In this document: in pieces, positions 10,794 to 22,690 of the stretch
How the letters are laid out: each line of letters opens with the position of its first letter
Position numbering within the stretch: the first letter of the stretch is position 1
Source of the DNA: Armillaria gallica
Taxonomy: Eukaryota > Basidiomycota > Agaricomycetes > Agaricales > Physalacriaceae
Direction: 5' to 3'
NCBI GenBank assembly: GCA_037576215.1
Contig: JBANDB010000020.1
Coordinates: 1,389,521 to 1,453,520, forward strand
DNA length: 64,000 bases
Made by a program: the position numbers and the translations under genes
The notes under the pieces: generated by a model
What the model saw: the letters and a program-made list of their open reading frames with translations, nothing else
The model's database searches: none
Told to the model about the DNA's origin: nothing

Positions 10794-10794
10794 C

Positions 10795-11139
10795 TGTTAT
10801 GTCCGGGCTCAGGAATAACAATGCAAGGCTATGCGCGGGCTGTCTCGCATTCGGACAGTCACCCACGATGCCGTTGATTGTTACAGTGGAGCGTTGGATA
10901 ACGTTAGACTCTCGGCAAGCGATAAGAGAAAAGCCTGGGGTGTATAAACTTAGCTCGAAGCTAGGGTATAGGCTGAGAGCTGTGCTACTTATATACGATG
11001 TATGGAATCTAATATTAGTCTATCGGCTGCGGCTTCTTCAAGAAGTCTTGGGGTGATCTCTGGGAATATTGGGGTATCGTGCCGGGGTGCCAAGGTGCCG
11101 GATAAGATAAGATAAGTGAAAAGGTCGAAAATTGTAACA
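10795..11139 (-). repeat. 5' LTR of gypsy element (promoter LTR)
   Basis: 345 bp, TGTTA..TAACA ends. On the sense (minus) strand it contains TATATAA at 10995-10989 and, 33 nt downstream at 10962, AGCTTCGAGCTAA, the likely transcript 5' end. U3 would be 11139-10963 and R/U5 10962-10795. Confidence 0.93.
10989..10995 (-). promoter_or_regulatory. TATA box of gypsy LTR promoter
   Basis: TATATAA on the minus strand of the 5' LTR, about 33 nt before the sequence complementary to the PBS. The same box is present in the 3' LTR. Confidence 0.6.
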
Positions 11140-13103
11140 TCCTCTGCATCAGTAGCCTCAAAGTCTGTGACCCGCGCTTCCAGTCCTGGAATTTCGTCGT
11201 TCTCATACAATGCCAGATGCTCCTTTGACAACCGAATTTTCGAATACAACGGATTGTTCTCCGCCAACCAACACAAAAAAGCCCAGACTTTGGCTTTTCG
11301 AATGTAATTGAACTTAGACAGGCACGATTTGACTGATTGTTTTGGACCAACGAATACAATACTCAACATACCCTTCACATCTGCAGGAGGACGAGGAAGT
11401 TCTGACGCCATCGAGACATAATTCAAGTCATGCGCACAAGTATTTCCTTTAAATACCCTGGGTTGATCCTCACGAGGACTATGATACAATCTAGTGACAT
11501 GACACGTACAACGATAAATAGCGCATGCCATCTCCTCGACCCAGGTTAAGTCTCGGAATTCTTCCAGGAGGCGCCCACGATATAAGCCGTTACGCAGTGC
11601 GAACATAGGCAGACATGCCTTTTTCAGCTCGGACTCGCATTCCGTGCACACATGAAGCATTCCATCAACAAATCCCCTCAGATCCAGCATGTATTTCGAT
11701 AACGTGGGATGGTCAATAATATCCTCCGCATCCGGACGCTCACTATCCGATGCAAGAAGCAAATGAAAATTCAAATCTATCACTACCGTGGGTACATCCC
11801 CTTCGCTGTAATGATTGACTGGAAGAACCTCGCCATGGTTGAGTTCCCGGGCACAAACAGAGCAAGTGTATGCCTTAGGCCATTTCGTTCCTTGAAGGTA
11901 TTGCCTCGCACATTCCAATTTCGTATCCATAGAGACCACCTGAGGCCATTCGGAGGCGACCTGCTCAAAATGCGCAGCAAGTCCTTCGTTACTAGTATCG
12001 CGGGCAAGACGTCGAACACCCTGTCGGACGACTCTGCGATGGCGGTCATGAATCGGTGGAAGCACGACATTACAGATGGAAGAGCCAAACTCACGTTCCA
12101 GTACGGCTAGGACCGAAAATGTATTCTTTAACTCCACGACAGGATGATAACAGTTAAGAATGTCAGCGACGACCGCAGAAGGAAGCCCGGTCAAGTCTCG
12201 CCAGCGCTTCAAGAGAGACAGGTGCAGATTTTCCAATCGACGATTACGGGAGTCTGCCACAGTGCCGAGGCGCCTGGAATGATGGGTACGAGACATGTAT
12301 TCAGTCAGCAATTTGTTAGACAACATGGATACGCGACGATGAAAGTTTGGGTAATCCAGTTCTGGGTCTGTAGTCTGTAACAAACGGTTACCATACATTC
12401 GGGGATAGGCATATGTGTGAGCACACGGTCGTACAATTTTAGGAAACATAGAATCACCAAACTCGTTGCGGAAGAGTTCAAAAACCATGTAACGTCTTCG
12501 GTTCAGCATAGGAACTTCCGAGATGCCTTTTGCAATACATAGATCTTCCAACGCGCATTCCTCCATTATGCGAATATGCTGTGCAAAGGAAGTGAACCGT
12601 CAAACCATGCATTGAATGGCGTCACTCTGAGTGCGAACAGCGTGAGACCTGCCAGTAACAGCTGTCATAGCTCTAACGGTAATACCGTCGAAAGAGTCTG
12701 CCAATTCAGTCTCTGAAGCGTAAACCCATGAAGGGTTACATCCGTTCTCACCAGATACACGGCACGAAAGGAATATACGAGGGTGGAAACGAGCTGAGGC
12801 GATGTCCGATGGAGAGAGACGTATTCGAAGATCAACGGAGACATCCTCTACATAGAAAAGACCCTCATGGAATTCAACATGAATGTCACGCCAAAGTGTC
12901 TCTCCCTCGAAACAAGACCGAAGCCATCCACAGACCAAAGTCGGAGAAGAGAAGAGGTCAGGATACATCTCAGGATGGTACAACGGATCATAGTATACCG
13001 GAAAATCGCCAGGACAATATTCAGTCCCATCATTGGGAGGGCAGTCATCAGCGTCCAGTAAACGGGTGACAGCGCACGGCATTTTGTATAGCACGAAAGA
13101 CAT
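11140..13103 (-). pseudogene. Helitron Rep/helicase, N-terminal part, with in-frame TGA and split by gypsy
   Basis: N-terminal half of the Helitron protein at 1-2576. ATG at 13103 is preceded by a TATATAAG run (about 20 nt upstream) and upstream stops. One frame runs from 13103 to the insertion point, broken only by TGA at 12600-12602; codons on both sides read as one protein (..QCMV stop RFTSFAQH..). The middle carries the Cys-rich block (CSVCAREL..CTECESELKKACLP..ALRNGLYRG..) seen ahead of Rep in many fungal Helitrons and catalogued as DUF6570. It ends at the TSD TCCTC (11140-11144). After that the reading frame enters the LTR and ends in LTR sequence, so the open frame extending to 10989 is an artefact of the insertion. 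The TGA could come from a CGA codon by C-to-T. Broken gene, high confidence in identity. Confidence 0.85.
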
Positions 13104-13927
13104 ATTTCACTTATATACACTGCTGAGCAGTAAGACAGATAGGTACGCAGAGCGTAGTCGCTGAGCGACAATTGGATGAGGAAGAATGAATTGAGACTTC
13201 CATTCTGGCGTCAGATGCTGAACCTGCAACAAATGGAAACAACCCACAATGTGTTCGACTGTTCACGTTTCCAGCCACTCTTCAGAGACACAAAGGCCGT
13301 CAACGAAGTCACTGCAATACGGCTGCACCATTGAACCTAATAAGCCACTTGAAAGAATACAGCGTTGAAAGACCTACCCGATAGTCGATTGCAGAGAGGA
13401 GCAGAACGAAAGGAAGATGTAAGCAATTGGTACAGTTTTCCTATGGAACCAGACAATCAACGGCCGGGGAAAGAAGATACCGCGATTACACTAACCCAAA
13501 AGATCTTGTATGTGACACGTGCGAGAGTGGGAGAATAGGCAGGAGCTGAGACAAAAAAGGGACAATGCGTTCAACACACGACATCAAGACATCCCAACGA
13601 AGACATCGGAAAACTACGGTGCATCATGTGCACAGATATTACCTCAGGAGAGAGATAAACCACCTTATCATATCTAATCTAATCCAAATGCAAAATTGCC
13701 ACGGACCATAAAAGGAACAAGACCGGGGTAGATTGACCCCTGTACACACTCCACTGGTGAAGTCACGTCGCTTTCTCTCTTTTAGACCCTCTGTCATTTC
13801 ACTCCTTATCAGTCGGAAAGAATCGGGGATATGATAGGTGAAAGAGTCCCTTCATTTTCGAGGATTGTAGTTTGGGTGAGGTACGCGAGGTATTTCCTAT
13901 CCCTGAGGCTTATATTGGCTGATGTGG
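13104..13927. other. Helitron upstream region, no gene recognised
   Basis: Between the Helitron ATG and the MYND gene. Apart from the TATA-like run just upstream of 13103 I see no coding signal. The Helitron 5' terminus should lie here or further right, but I could not place it. Confidence 0.4.
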
Positions 13928-15334
13928 TTACCATTTGTTAGAAATGTTTTGGGACCTTGAAATCTCGTACTCACACTTGATGCATTTATCTTTGTGCTCC
14001 GACTTCCAATGTGTCTTTTGACACGACATAGAACAATACTGAACGCTTTCACAACGTGAACAGGATTGCATATTCCTTGCGTATGGGCGTCGGCACTAGA
14101 TAGAAGCAATGAGAGATAGATAATGTCTAAAGAAAAGAAGACTCACTGCAAAGCAGACATTGGGTAGTTTATCGCACCCCTCCTTGATCACGTTACGATT
14201 CTGACTCAACGAAGTCAGATCTTTCCAAGCGCGAACCATGTCCGGGGTATAGTGTCTAGTATTCATGACGAAACCCTTCTTGTCCAAGGAAGCGATAGAG
14301 CGAGCAACGCAGTGGGTGACTGATCTGTACGAGATGTAGAGTATAACGCAGTCGATGATCAAGGGAATCAGAGGCTGCACGCTATAAACCTCGTTAGGCG
14401 GGAGAAGGGGCCAGAGACGTAACAGTATCTCCAAAACGTGGTTATCGACCATCGCAACGACTACAGGGAGATCGCAGTATGGAAGACTGACGCGTACGAA
14501 ATCCACACTGTCGGAAAGCCTCATCCAAATTTTTGAATATGAGGGAGGTACGGCACGTACGATCTTCGCAGCGTATTTTCGCATAAGAGTGCACGTGAAC
14601 CTTACACTCTCTTCGTGTATTATCGCTTCTCCCAGAATTGGCGACTTGCACATGAGGCGCATGAGACTCAGACAACAACCGTCGAGGTCATCGTCGGTAT
14701 ACCGAGCACCGTCAACGTAGTCTTCCAAAACTGAGTTGAAGGAAAGCCTCGCCGTCTCCTCTGGGTCGACTTCTAATGGGAACCTCCCAATCCATTGCGC
14801 TTCTTGAAGGACCATAATAGAATACAACAAGGAACTCAAACTACGGACCGCGACATGGCAGCAGGAACGGCACGATTCCCGCCAAAATTCAACAAGGTGA
14901 GGATGCAGTGCACTATCGGCGGTAATGGATTTGTAGTAGGACAAGTGTCTGGCGAGGGATTGTAGACACATGGCGGTCGCAGTCTTCATAGCCGTTAAAT
15001 CAAAGTCCGGCATTTATTCTGAGACTGAAGGACTCTTGGAAGTGAATACAGAAATGAAGTGGAGACTCCATGCACGTATCGCCGGCCATAGACTGAAAAA
15101 GTCGCTGTTCGAATCAGCCAATCCCTGGCCCGATTCTGGGTGATAACAGTAGTCGAGACCCCTACAGATTGCACGAAAACACGCCATTGCCATGATCGTG
15201 GAGGGTCTGTTTAGTGAGTTCCTATTACTCAAGGGCATCTTGTTCGGGGAAAGGTGACGTCGAAACACCTCGATATATGCCGGAGATATCTGAGCTCCTC
15301 GAACCTCGTCTAAAGCAGAGACGGAACCATTCAT
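13928..15334 (-). pseudogene. MYND-type zinc-finger protein, with in-frame TAA
   Basis: Exon 1 is 14147-15334 and exon 2 13928-14095, joined by a 51-nt intron (14096-14146, GTGAGT..CTATCTAG) in phase 0. Splicing builds the finger: VCFA from exon 1 followed by CRRPYAR.., CSRCESVQYC, CQKTHW and HKDKC from exon 2, a full MYND pattern with eight Cys/His ligands. MYND fingers bind proline-rich partners. The long N-terminal part is helical and Cys-rich, as in the large agaricomycete MYND family. One in-frame TAA at 15014-15016 separates 106 upstream codons from the rest. Upstream residues (SLWPAIRAWSLHFISVF) look native, so this is probably a nonsense mutation. If not, a 344-aa protein starts at ATG 15013. 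Confidence 0.75.
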
Positions 15335-18150
15335 TGCCTGTTTCTATGCACAGAATAAGCAGAATGGGGACAGAAGAAGAAAGCGACCCCAGACCTTTCT
15401 TTCAATGGCAGCATCGACGAGTCGTGCTCTCGCAAGCACAGAAAAATTGGTGGGCATGGAGGAGCTTTCTCTGAAAGGACTGAGACGCAACCGAGGAAGA
15501 CGGGCAGGAGTTGGATTGAGAAAAGGCCAATGTAGTTCGGATGAAAGAAAAGGTTTTCCGAACAGCCCTGAAATATCCTTATTGATGTTATTATTAGGGG
15601 CGCCTGCCGAGCCGTTTCATCATCCTCAGAAATCAACGTAATTACAAACGGGTATCTCCGTGCTTCATCCATAGCAAGAACTATCAGATAGCATCACTAA
15701 CGTACCGCCAAGATTCCGGGCACCAACCACCAGGCTAACAATCGTGCCCCAGAATGCCTTCTTCCTATCCCGCACTGTTGGACTCCAGGGACGACACTGC
15801 GTTCTTGCCACTGACAGCAGATGAAGGAAATGACCCCAAGAAGAAATAGTGATAGAGATTCCAGCAAGCAACCCCATAGATGTTATACTGTAGAATTTGC
15901 GCTTTCCGAATCGTCTGAGGAACTTCGCATCTTTTATGAAGATACATGGTTCATAGTAGTTCATAGTATTTTTATGGCGAGACTACAGGCTCTCTCGATC
16001 AACAATCAGGTGTCCCTGCTTGAAACGCAGTGAGCATATGACCAACCGCAAAAAATAAGAGATGGCCTGGAAAACCCGCCTCTGGGAGAGTTCGTTCCTA
16101 CACACCGGATTAGAGATTTAACACGCTTTCAGGAAGTAGAATACTCGGCTGATCACGATTCCGACTTCGTCTCCATCAATTTCGGCCACACTTGGCACTT
16201 GCCTAGCGAAGAGAACAGGGTCCGTAATGATAGTATGCACTCAGCTATGGGGCCCTGGGGACTCGAACACAAGGCGGCCATTGGGGTATCTATATCAGAG
16301 TTAGAAGCATTAAACATTCGGATATGGGTTAACGGCCGGTGCAGTTGACCAGCTATCGGTTCAATTCCCGATATCTGAATATACCACAGATTATGTCGAT
16401 TTTTAAACTACCTTCCGGATCCCGATAATACTGCTGCCGAACACGAGTGTTCAATAAGTGAAATTTTCCCTTGATTCCCTGACAAAGTGATGCTCGCCTT
16501 CCTCATACACATAGACGTTTAAATGGTGTTCTTCGATAAGGCAGTTATCTGGGCAGTTCGAAAGCTAGATATTTGGAGAGTGGGATTACTTGCCTCCAAG
16601 TACGATTACATACAACATGACGCATAACTGTCACTTGTAGGTTCGATCCCCGTTTCCGAGTGTGATATAATCTGTAATAATTCACGCTGGTTTCCCCCGC
16701 ATACACCGGTTTATTTTAGATGTCATTGGAGTCCCTATCACTTCAGTGTGGAGTCAGGACTGCGTTGAAGATCCCATTTACACGTTTCCGATTTTTAACC
16801 ATAACTTTTGCGCAGGACTATAGTGGAGGGCCTTGAATGGGCAGAGAGATGAACGTGCACATGAGGACCTCGCTACGATCGGACCAGTGCATCTCACCCG
16901 TCTCACAGAACGTAGTATTGCGCCATCGAAGAGTCCTCAGTGCATCATCTTGAGACTCTGCTTGGGGGTGATGCCACGTGCAGGTGTCATGTGTCCGTCC
17001 TGGGGAGCAGAAAGGGCGTTAATGAGCGGAAGGTTCCATGAAGATGAAAGTACCTGATTCGTTCACGAAGGAGGTCGGAGAACACGCGTAAGCCATCAAT
17101 GCATTACCAATGATGAATCAATGACGTGCACTAGCTCACACAGGTCCAGCTCCATTTCTTGGACTCAGTCCACGCCTCCCATAGTCCCACTTAGCTAAAG
17201 CTGATGTATCTAGATCTTTCGGAAAGAGCATCCGCGTTTCCGAAGAAGCCCAAGTCCTCACTGTATGTATAGAAACAGCTCTCTGTCGATGGTGCACCTC
17301 GGTGGGTAAAGATTACTTTCAGTATTCCCTGTATTCCAACCGTCAAGAACACGGTGCATAGTACGATTTCACTGCCACGTTGAGGGAAGACAAATATCAT
17401 GTGTCCGCAGGCGGTGGAGGTTTCCGATTCTAATTTCGTCAGTAATGCAGACAAAGGTGTCGGACCAGCTTTGGGATCGTTGGTTGGAATATTTCAGCTG
17501 TCTGCTCGTGCAGTCATGTGAAGCGTCTACCGGGAAATGCGTCCAAAGCCGTGGAGATGGCGGAGGGATACGTGGAGGGCGTGGCCAACCGACATGGCAG
17601 TTAAGAAAAGAGGGCTGGTGTGGCGGTACCGGCGATCTGCGGCGACGTACTGGCAGAGGTCCAATCCATTGTCCGAAAAGTACGGTACTACGTGACTAAG
17701 TCTTCCCGGCCTTGCAGTGGCCATCCAGACTGTATCCCGGCGGAGAAGAAGGACTCGCTGTAGTAATTACTGTAATATATTCATACAGGTATCTGGCATA
17801 TGGGCGAAAAAGATATTAGTTTTCTGCCACTGCAAATTGCCCATTTGTCCAGATGTGGGGACTCGAACCCCACATAGCGACTACGAGGAAATCATTTCTT
17901 TACACTAAATGAACTCACAGCGTTGGTCAAGCATACTGCACTGGTTTTTGAAGATTCGATTACATTCAATTTCATATAAGAGTCGATATATCAAGAAATA
18001 TTGTGGGTCCAGTACTCGCAGGTAGGTTCATATTTTCTCTATCAAAGAAAATACCCGTCCTCACTCGAGGTTCAAACTTCAGGTTACATTTTCTGGTGGA
18101 CCATGTACAACTCCATGTATCGGAAAGTCGCAAATCGGAAACCATGCAAA
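15335..18150. other. Gene-poor stretch with no supported gene
   Basis: Short minus frames at 15331-15964 contain hydrophobic pieces but no complete model. Between 16.2 and 17.9 kb several GGTTCGANTCC-like B boxes occur on both strands without a complete tRNA cloverleaf. No domain was recognised. Confidence 0.4.
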
Positions 18151-18151
18151 T

Positions 18152-19480
18152 TTACAATGAACCGAAGAGTCGAGGGCGTGTATCACCTTCAACAAGACAG
18201 TCCTTCGTATCTAACACAAACTTGACATCCAGCCCGTCCTCCTTCATCTTGAGCAAATTACGGATATGTGAATGCGACGCAACTGGAATAAATCGCTGGT
18301 TGTGAGACCATGTCGTCTCTAGTGAAAGCCTTACTGTTTCTAGATAGTTACTCCCGCCAGATCTTGAAAGGACCGTCGCATGAAGCGCGTCCACTTCTTG
18401 CAACAGGCCACTTAGCGCTGGCGCACGTCGGCATGGAACGTCCTTAACACGCAGTATCTTCAGATTAGGAACATGCACATTCCTGTCCACAAGAATCAGC
18501 GCTCGAAAGAAGTCGCCTGCTATCTCCGCGTCGACGAAGATCTCGAATTTCTGTAGAGCAGGGGATTGCCTCAGGATCGAGAGGAGGAAGCTGTTGACGG
18601 GTACAGGTACTGAGAAGGTGAGCTCTATCAAACTGCACTCGGAGCGCCGGAAGAGGTCGATAATAGGTGAGTATTCGATGGGCTCCACAGCTCCTAGGGG
18701 TATAGCCGCTAATTGTTGTCTGCAGTGCGAGGATTTGAAACTGCTGGAGTGCCGGTAGAGTTAGTTAGTCCAACGTCAATGGGATTTTGGCGACCTGACG
18801 CGTATTTTCCCGTGCAAGGACAAATGAGAGCTGTCAAAGAGATGTGTGATACAGTTGAGGGTACATGATCGCTAATGAGTTGATGTTGAACGGACGTGGC
18901 GGTCCGGTCGGTGTAATGATGAATTCGATGAGATGCTGTGAGTGTTGAAATGTGGTGTGGACCTCTAGCTGGCCATAGGAATGTAGGCCGAACCGCTGGA
19001 GGTTGGCTATGTTTATAGGGAGGTAAGAATAAGGAGCACATTGGAGGGTGGCTTCCGTGATAGGCGATGAAGAGAAGGGATTGCCCTAAGCGACGGGCCG
19101 GATCTTCTTCTGAAGATTACCGATCACCGAGATATTGATCTTCGTTAAACGTATCGCCAGGAGAGAGCCCCAGAACAGGAGTTTGGATAACATATCAGAG
19201 TCCAAAGTCACATCCAAACTTGACCAGCGCTGACAGTGCGGTACAGGACACTGAGATGATCAAGGATGTATTCTGTGTGGCACTCTAGCGCCAGTCCTAA
19301 CTGGATGCGCTGATCACGGGAAAGGACGGGAGAATTTCCTCCAATTTGAACAGACATGGCCGAGGACCCAAGGTCCATCGAATAAATTAGGACTATCAGA
19401 AGCGAGGACGGCAAATATCTGTGGTAACGCCTCTCGTTGCAAGCGCCGCAGGGGAGCCAGGAGGAACCTATAACCATTAA
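18152..19480 (-). pseudogene. F-box/LRR protein relic
   Basis: F-box proteins recruit substrates to SCF ubiquitin ligases. Pieces of one such protein appear in order on the minus strand in different frames: an N-terminal box near 19440-19310 (LPQIFAVLASDS .. WVLGHVCSNWRKF), a middle LRR part near 18990-18720 (QRFGLHSYGQLEVH .. LTLPALQQFQILALQT) and an intact C-terminal frame of 178 codons at 18152-18688 (SECSLIELTFSV .. MKEDGLDVKFVLDTKD). The pieces are separated by stops and frame changes that ordinary introns do not explain, so this is a decayed gene. Confidence 0.6.
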
Positions 19481-20011
19481 GGTCCTTCAGCAATCTTTCC
19501 GGCCGATGTCGAATTTTTAGGAACAGACTCGCTCCCCCACAGCTCCTCTTCGAGATAAGTTATACAGTATCATTCATGATGGCAATTTGAGTGAAGTCGA
19601 AAGAATTCTGATCGTAAGAGCTCGGTTGGATTGACGGAAGGAGAATAAGGTCGCATAGCGTCGAATTGACATTTGGGGCAGAGTGTTCAGGAATGATGTC
19701 TTTGATAACGAGAAACAGAGGTTGACGATAAGTTGTTTGTACCATGACTATATCTTGTATTAATATATGTAGGAGACGGCAAGACTAAAGAATGATAGGT
19801 TTCGTTGCGAAACTGTGATGGTAGGGACCAATCTGCTGTCGGCAGGAACCGGTCTGAGCTCATTATAACAACACGTGATGTAGGTGACGGCGACGCGTCG
19901 TAACGCGTCGAACACGCTTCATTAGATAGTCTTCTGAAAAGGAAAAGGTCGTATTTGGTCATACAATACAGGCGAAGAGATAATAACTCGATACGTTTAC
20001 AATTTGCATAA
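19481..20011. other. Intergenic, nothing recognised
   Basis: Downstream of the oxygenase gene (minus) and upstream of the F-box relic. Only short shadow frames. Confidence 0.4.
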
Positions 20012-21315
20012 TTACGCCCGGCCCCCTTCTGTTCCCCGACTTGCCTGCCATGTCTCCGGTCCCTATCAAATAGTAAGTACTAGAAATAGACAGAGAGATG
20101 TACAGTACTCACGGTCCTATTCTTCATTCTCTGGTTTTTTATCCTTCTCGTGAACCACTCGTTTGCGGTCACAGGAGTGTTGAGCTGATCCGCATTCTCG
20201 ACTGCAGCAGCAATTATAGCACTTTCGTCTACCAAAGGTCGAAGTACGACTGAGTTTCCGGGTCTGGTAAAGTACACGAGGGACCACCGCTCCAGATGTG
20301 CTTGAGGACCTGGAGGTGGGCTAGACGTGATAGTTAATGTCAGTCGACGAAAGATGGGGATTGGAGATAACATCTTACACGACTCGATGGATGTTGGATC
20401 GCAGAATTCCCCCGCTGAAAAGCGCCAATGCGTCACCAACATTGCAGATAGCGTGTCCCGGAATAGGCTAGTACGGGATTGTCAGCAGCCGAATATAACA
20501 AAAGGTACGAAATCACCTTCACATACTGCCACTCTTCATACCCAGGTGGGAGCACCTGCAGCCCACCAAGTCGATTATGCAGGAAGCTCAAAGAACCAAA
20601 GTCAGTATGCGCCCCGATAGCCATGCGATCGCTATTATAGCCTGCAGGGTTCTTCGTTGTCCTGGCTTCGCTCCCGCTGAGCTCTTCTCGGCTATGCTTC
20701 TTCGCAAGAGATCCATCCGGTAGGCCAAGTTTCTCGTTGAAGATAGCGAGGATCGTGTCGTTGATTTCTACCGACTTGGTGACAAAGGGCTGGATGGTGC
20801 TGAACATTCGGGCGTTGACGGTGCTAGGGTACTCTCGCCGAACGGGTGTAGGGTATGCGAGGGCGTCGTCTTTGGAGATATTAATGAACTCAACGGTGTC
20901 GGTGACTCCACTAGCATCTACGGCGTTCGCACCGGCGGCTTTATACCTGTATCACTGATTAGCTTTGTAATTTTCCGAACGCATGTGACGCACCCAAAAG
21001 ACATCCCATCGTCGCCTTGCTCGTACTTCATCTTTTCCTCCATCGGTAGTTTCATAGTCTCGTCTCCCATGTCGAACATGTCATTAGCTTCTTGCTCCAC
21101 GCCATGATTCTTCAGACTGCCCAATGAAATGATATCAGTCCACGTGGAGCCAAAATCGAAATTCGTACTCACTACCAAAATCCCAGTTGTCTGGCAGCTC
21201 CCCATAGTTTCTCGATTTCTTCCTTGTCGCCGGCTTTGAGGAGGGCGTAGTCGATAACGAGAAGAGGGTGGGTGGGGACGTCGTCTGGAAAAGGTGGGAA
21301 CTTGGGGATAGCCAT
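20012..21315 (-). CDS. 2-oxoglutarate/Fe(II)-dependent oxygenase, isopenicillin-N-synthase-like
   Basis: Six exons: 21173-21315, 20994-21116, 20517-20946, 20379-20467, 20113-20320, 20012-20062. Introns are 47-58 nt, all GT..AG, and all phases close to give 347 aa. It starts MAIPKFPPFPDDVP. The N-terminal fold is seen in LGFWYLKNHG, completed across intron 1. Iron ligands are His202 and Asp204 (AHTDFGSL) and distal His259 (SNIHRVV). Arg273 in ERWS is the expected 2-oxoglutarate anchor (RxS). A GDALALFSGG strand precedes the distal His. The enzyme should hydroxylate or desaturate a small molecule using O2 and 2-oxoglutarate; the substrate is unknown. There are no pathway neighbours, so it looks like a stand-alone gene. 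Length and motif spacing are normal. Confidence 0.92.
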
Positions 21316-22690
21316 GGCATAACGAACATGACGCTCCACAGCTTAAAAGGTTACAAGCCCAGGTCACGGGTACCAGTTGTGGGACGGAACCTTTCCCGTT
21401 CGAGAGATGTTATGCTTCCATCAGCCGATGGGAGCGTTACATGATGTCCTCGGGAACGTTCAGAGTCAGGACCTTCGCGTAACAAGACCGCATTTCCCCA
21501 ATTGCCTCTGATAGAGAAGGTCTGAGAAGGGGCTTCGTGACCAGGGGGATTGTACGGAGCACCGCGGCAAACGGGAAGGAAATCCCGGCTAGATGCTAGA
21601 GAGTAGGACGAAAATGATTGGTTGCACGAATAAGACTCGTCGCACGCCGTTATCGCTTCTTTCCAATCATGCCCGTCTCAAGTCATGATGCGCAGACCAT
21701 ACGTATTCATAGCGTGGGGTCCGGCTTATCAGCCGAGTGTCGATGATGTTTGGATATCCGATAGGTGTCGGGGCTGCGATAGTGGCCTATGGAATGTTGA
21801 ATACTTGTATACAGAAAGCAAGACCCGCTTACTTTAAATTGAAGACAATATTGCGCCGCAGGTCACATGTGTACCTGGAAACGCACTAACGTAAGAAACT
21901 ATTTGCACGCAAGCAATAATAGAGTGCGCACCATATCACAGGGATCTTTGTTCCAAAATGTACATGAATAATTTTGTCTCTGGAAGAACCTGTGTGAATC
22001 ATAGGTATCAACTTTGTGATGACACTGACCGGGTTCGCCATGAGAACTAGTACCGGGGAAGGGCTGATTGTCCTCAAAGGTTAATCCATCGCCTTTCATG
22101 GAAGGGAGAGAGGCACCGACGAAGACAAGTTGACGACGAGGGTGGTCCGTCAGAAAGATCCCGGATACAGCCGGGAATCAAATATTTACCTCCGATCACG
22201 TGCAGAGTAATTTCAATGTTCTAACGTTCTACCCAGTATAGGAGTGTTCAACGTAGCCCTCCGTACTGAATAGGTATCCACTGGGAACTCCACCATCAAA
22301 AACAAAAGATACCCGCGCCTGTGTCGGTGCTCGAGTTTCTTGGTTACGAACAACTGGCGCATCACTGAGCTCTAGAAAGAGTTTCATGGCACTGCCTGCC
22401 CATCAAATATCCGGGCTGTATCCTACCCAACACAACGATATGCTTGGTCTAGAAATGTTCTACCGTGACTTTCTTCCGAAGTTTCATTGCGCTTGTCTTC
22501 GCGGCAGTCTGTCTACTCATCGAAGTCTTTTCGCGTGCATCTCCCTACGCTCTTTACGACTCTCTGCGAAGTTATGGCCGGATTCCATGATTTCGCTCGG
22601 CGCGCTGGAGGGCTAAAACATCTACAGCGGAATGATGATAGTATGCATGTCATTCCATTTCGCGACCTTTGGCAATTAAATGTCTTATAG
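21316..22690. other. Intergenic, possible N-terminal exon of next gene
   Basis: No gene is supported. A hydrophobic frame near 22466-22530 (FFRSFIALVFAAVCLLIEVF) resembles a signal peptide for the membrane protein that follows, but it has no usable in-frame ATG, so it was not joined. Confidence 0.35.

Larger units (their letters stand above)
2577..11139 (-). mobile_element. Ty3/gypsy chromovirus with two LTRs, inserted in the Helitron
   Basis: A complete LTR retrotransposon read on the minus strand. The 5' LTR is 10795-11139 and the 3' LTR 2577-2939; both have TGTTA..TAACA ends. Flanking target duplication is TCCTC at 2572-2576 and 11140-11144. Internal order in sense direction: self-complementary PBS, leader, ORF0 with a membrane helix, gag, pol (protease, RT, RNase H, integrase, chromodomain), purine tract. 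The LTRs differ by a few substitutions and one 18-bp indel, so the insertion is recent compared with its Helitron host. The copy looks defective: a TGA sits in gag before the zinc knuckle, and the first integrase catalytic Asp is Asn. Confidence 0.95.

Noticed and set aside
16256..17880. B-box-like sequences (GGTTCAATTCC at 16358, GGTTCGATCCC near 16640, minus-strand GGTTCGAGTCC near 17855, GTTCGAGTCC near 16265)
   Set aside because: One (16318-16378) has an A box and a 7-bp acceptor-like stem but is only 61 nt. None forms a complete cloverleaf with an anticodon arm, so no tRNA was called. A tRNAscan run would settle it.
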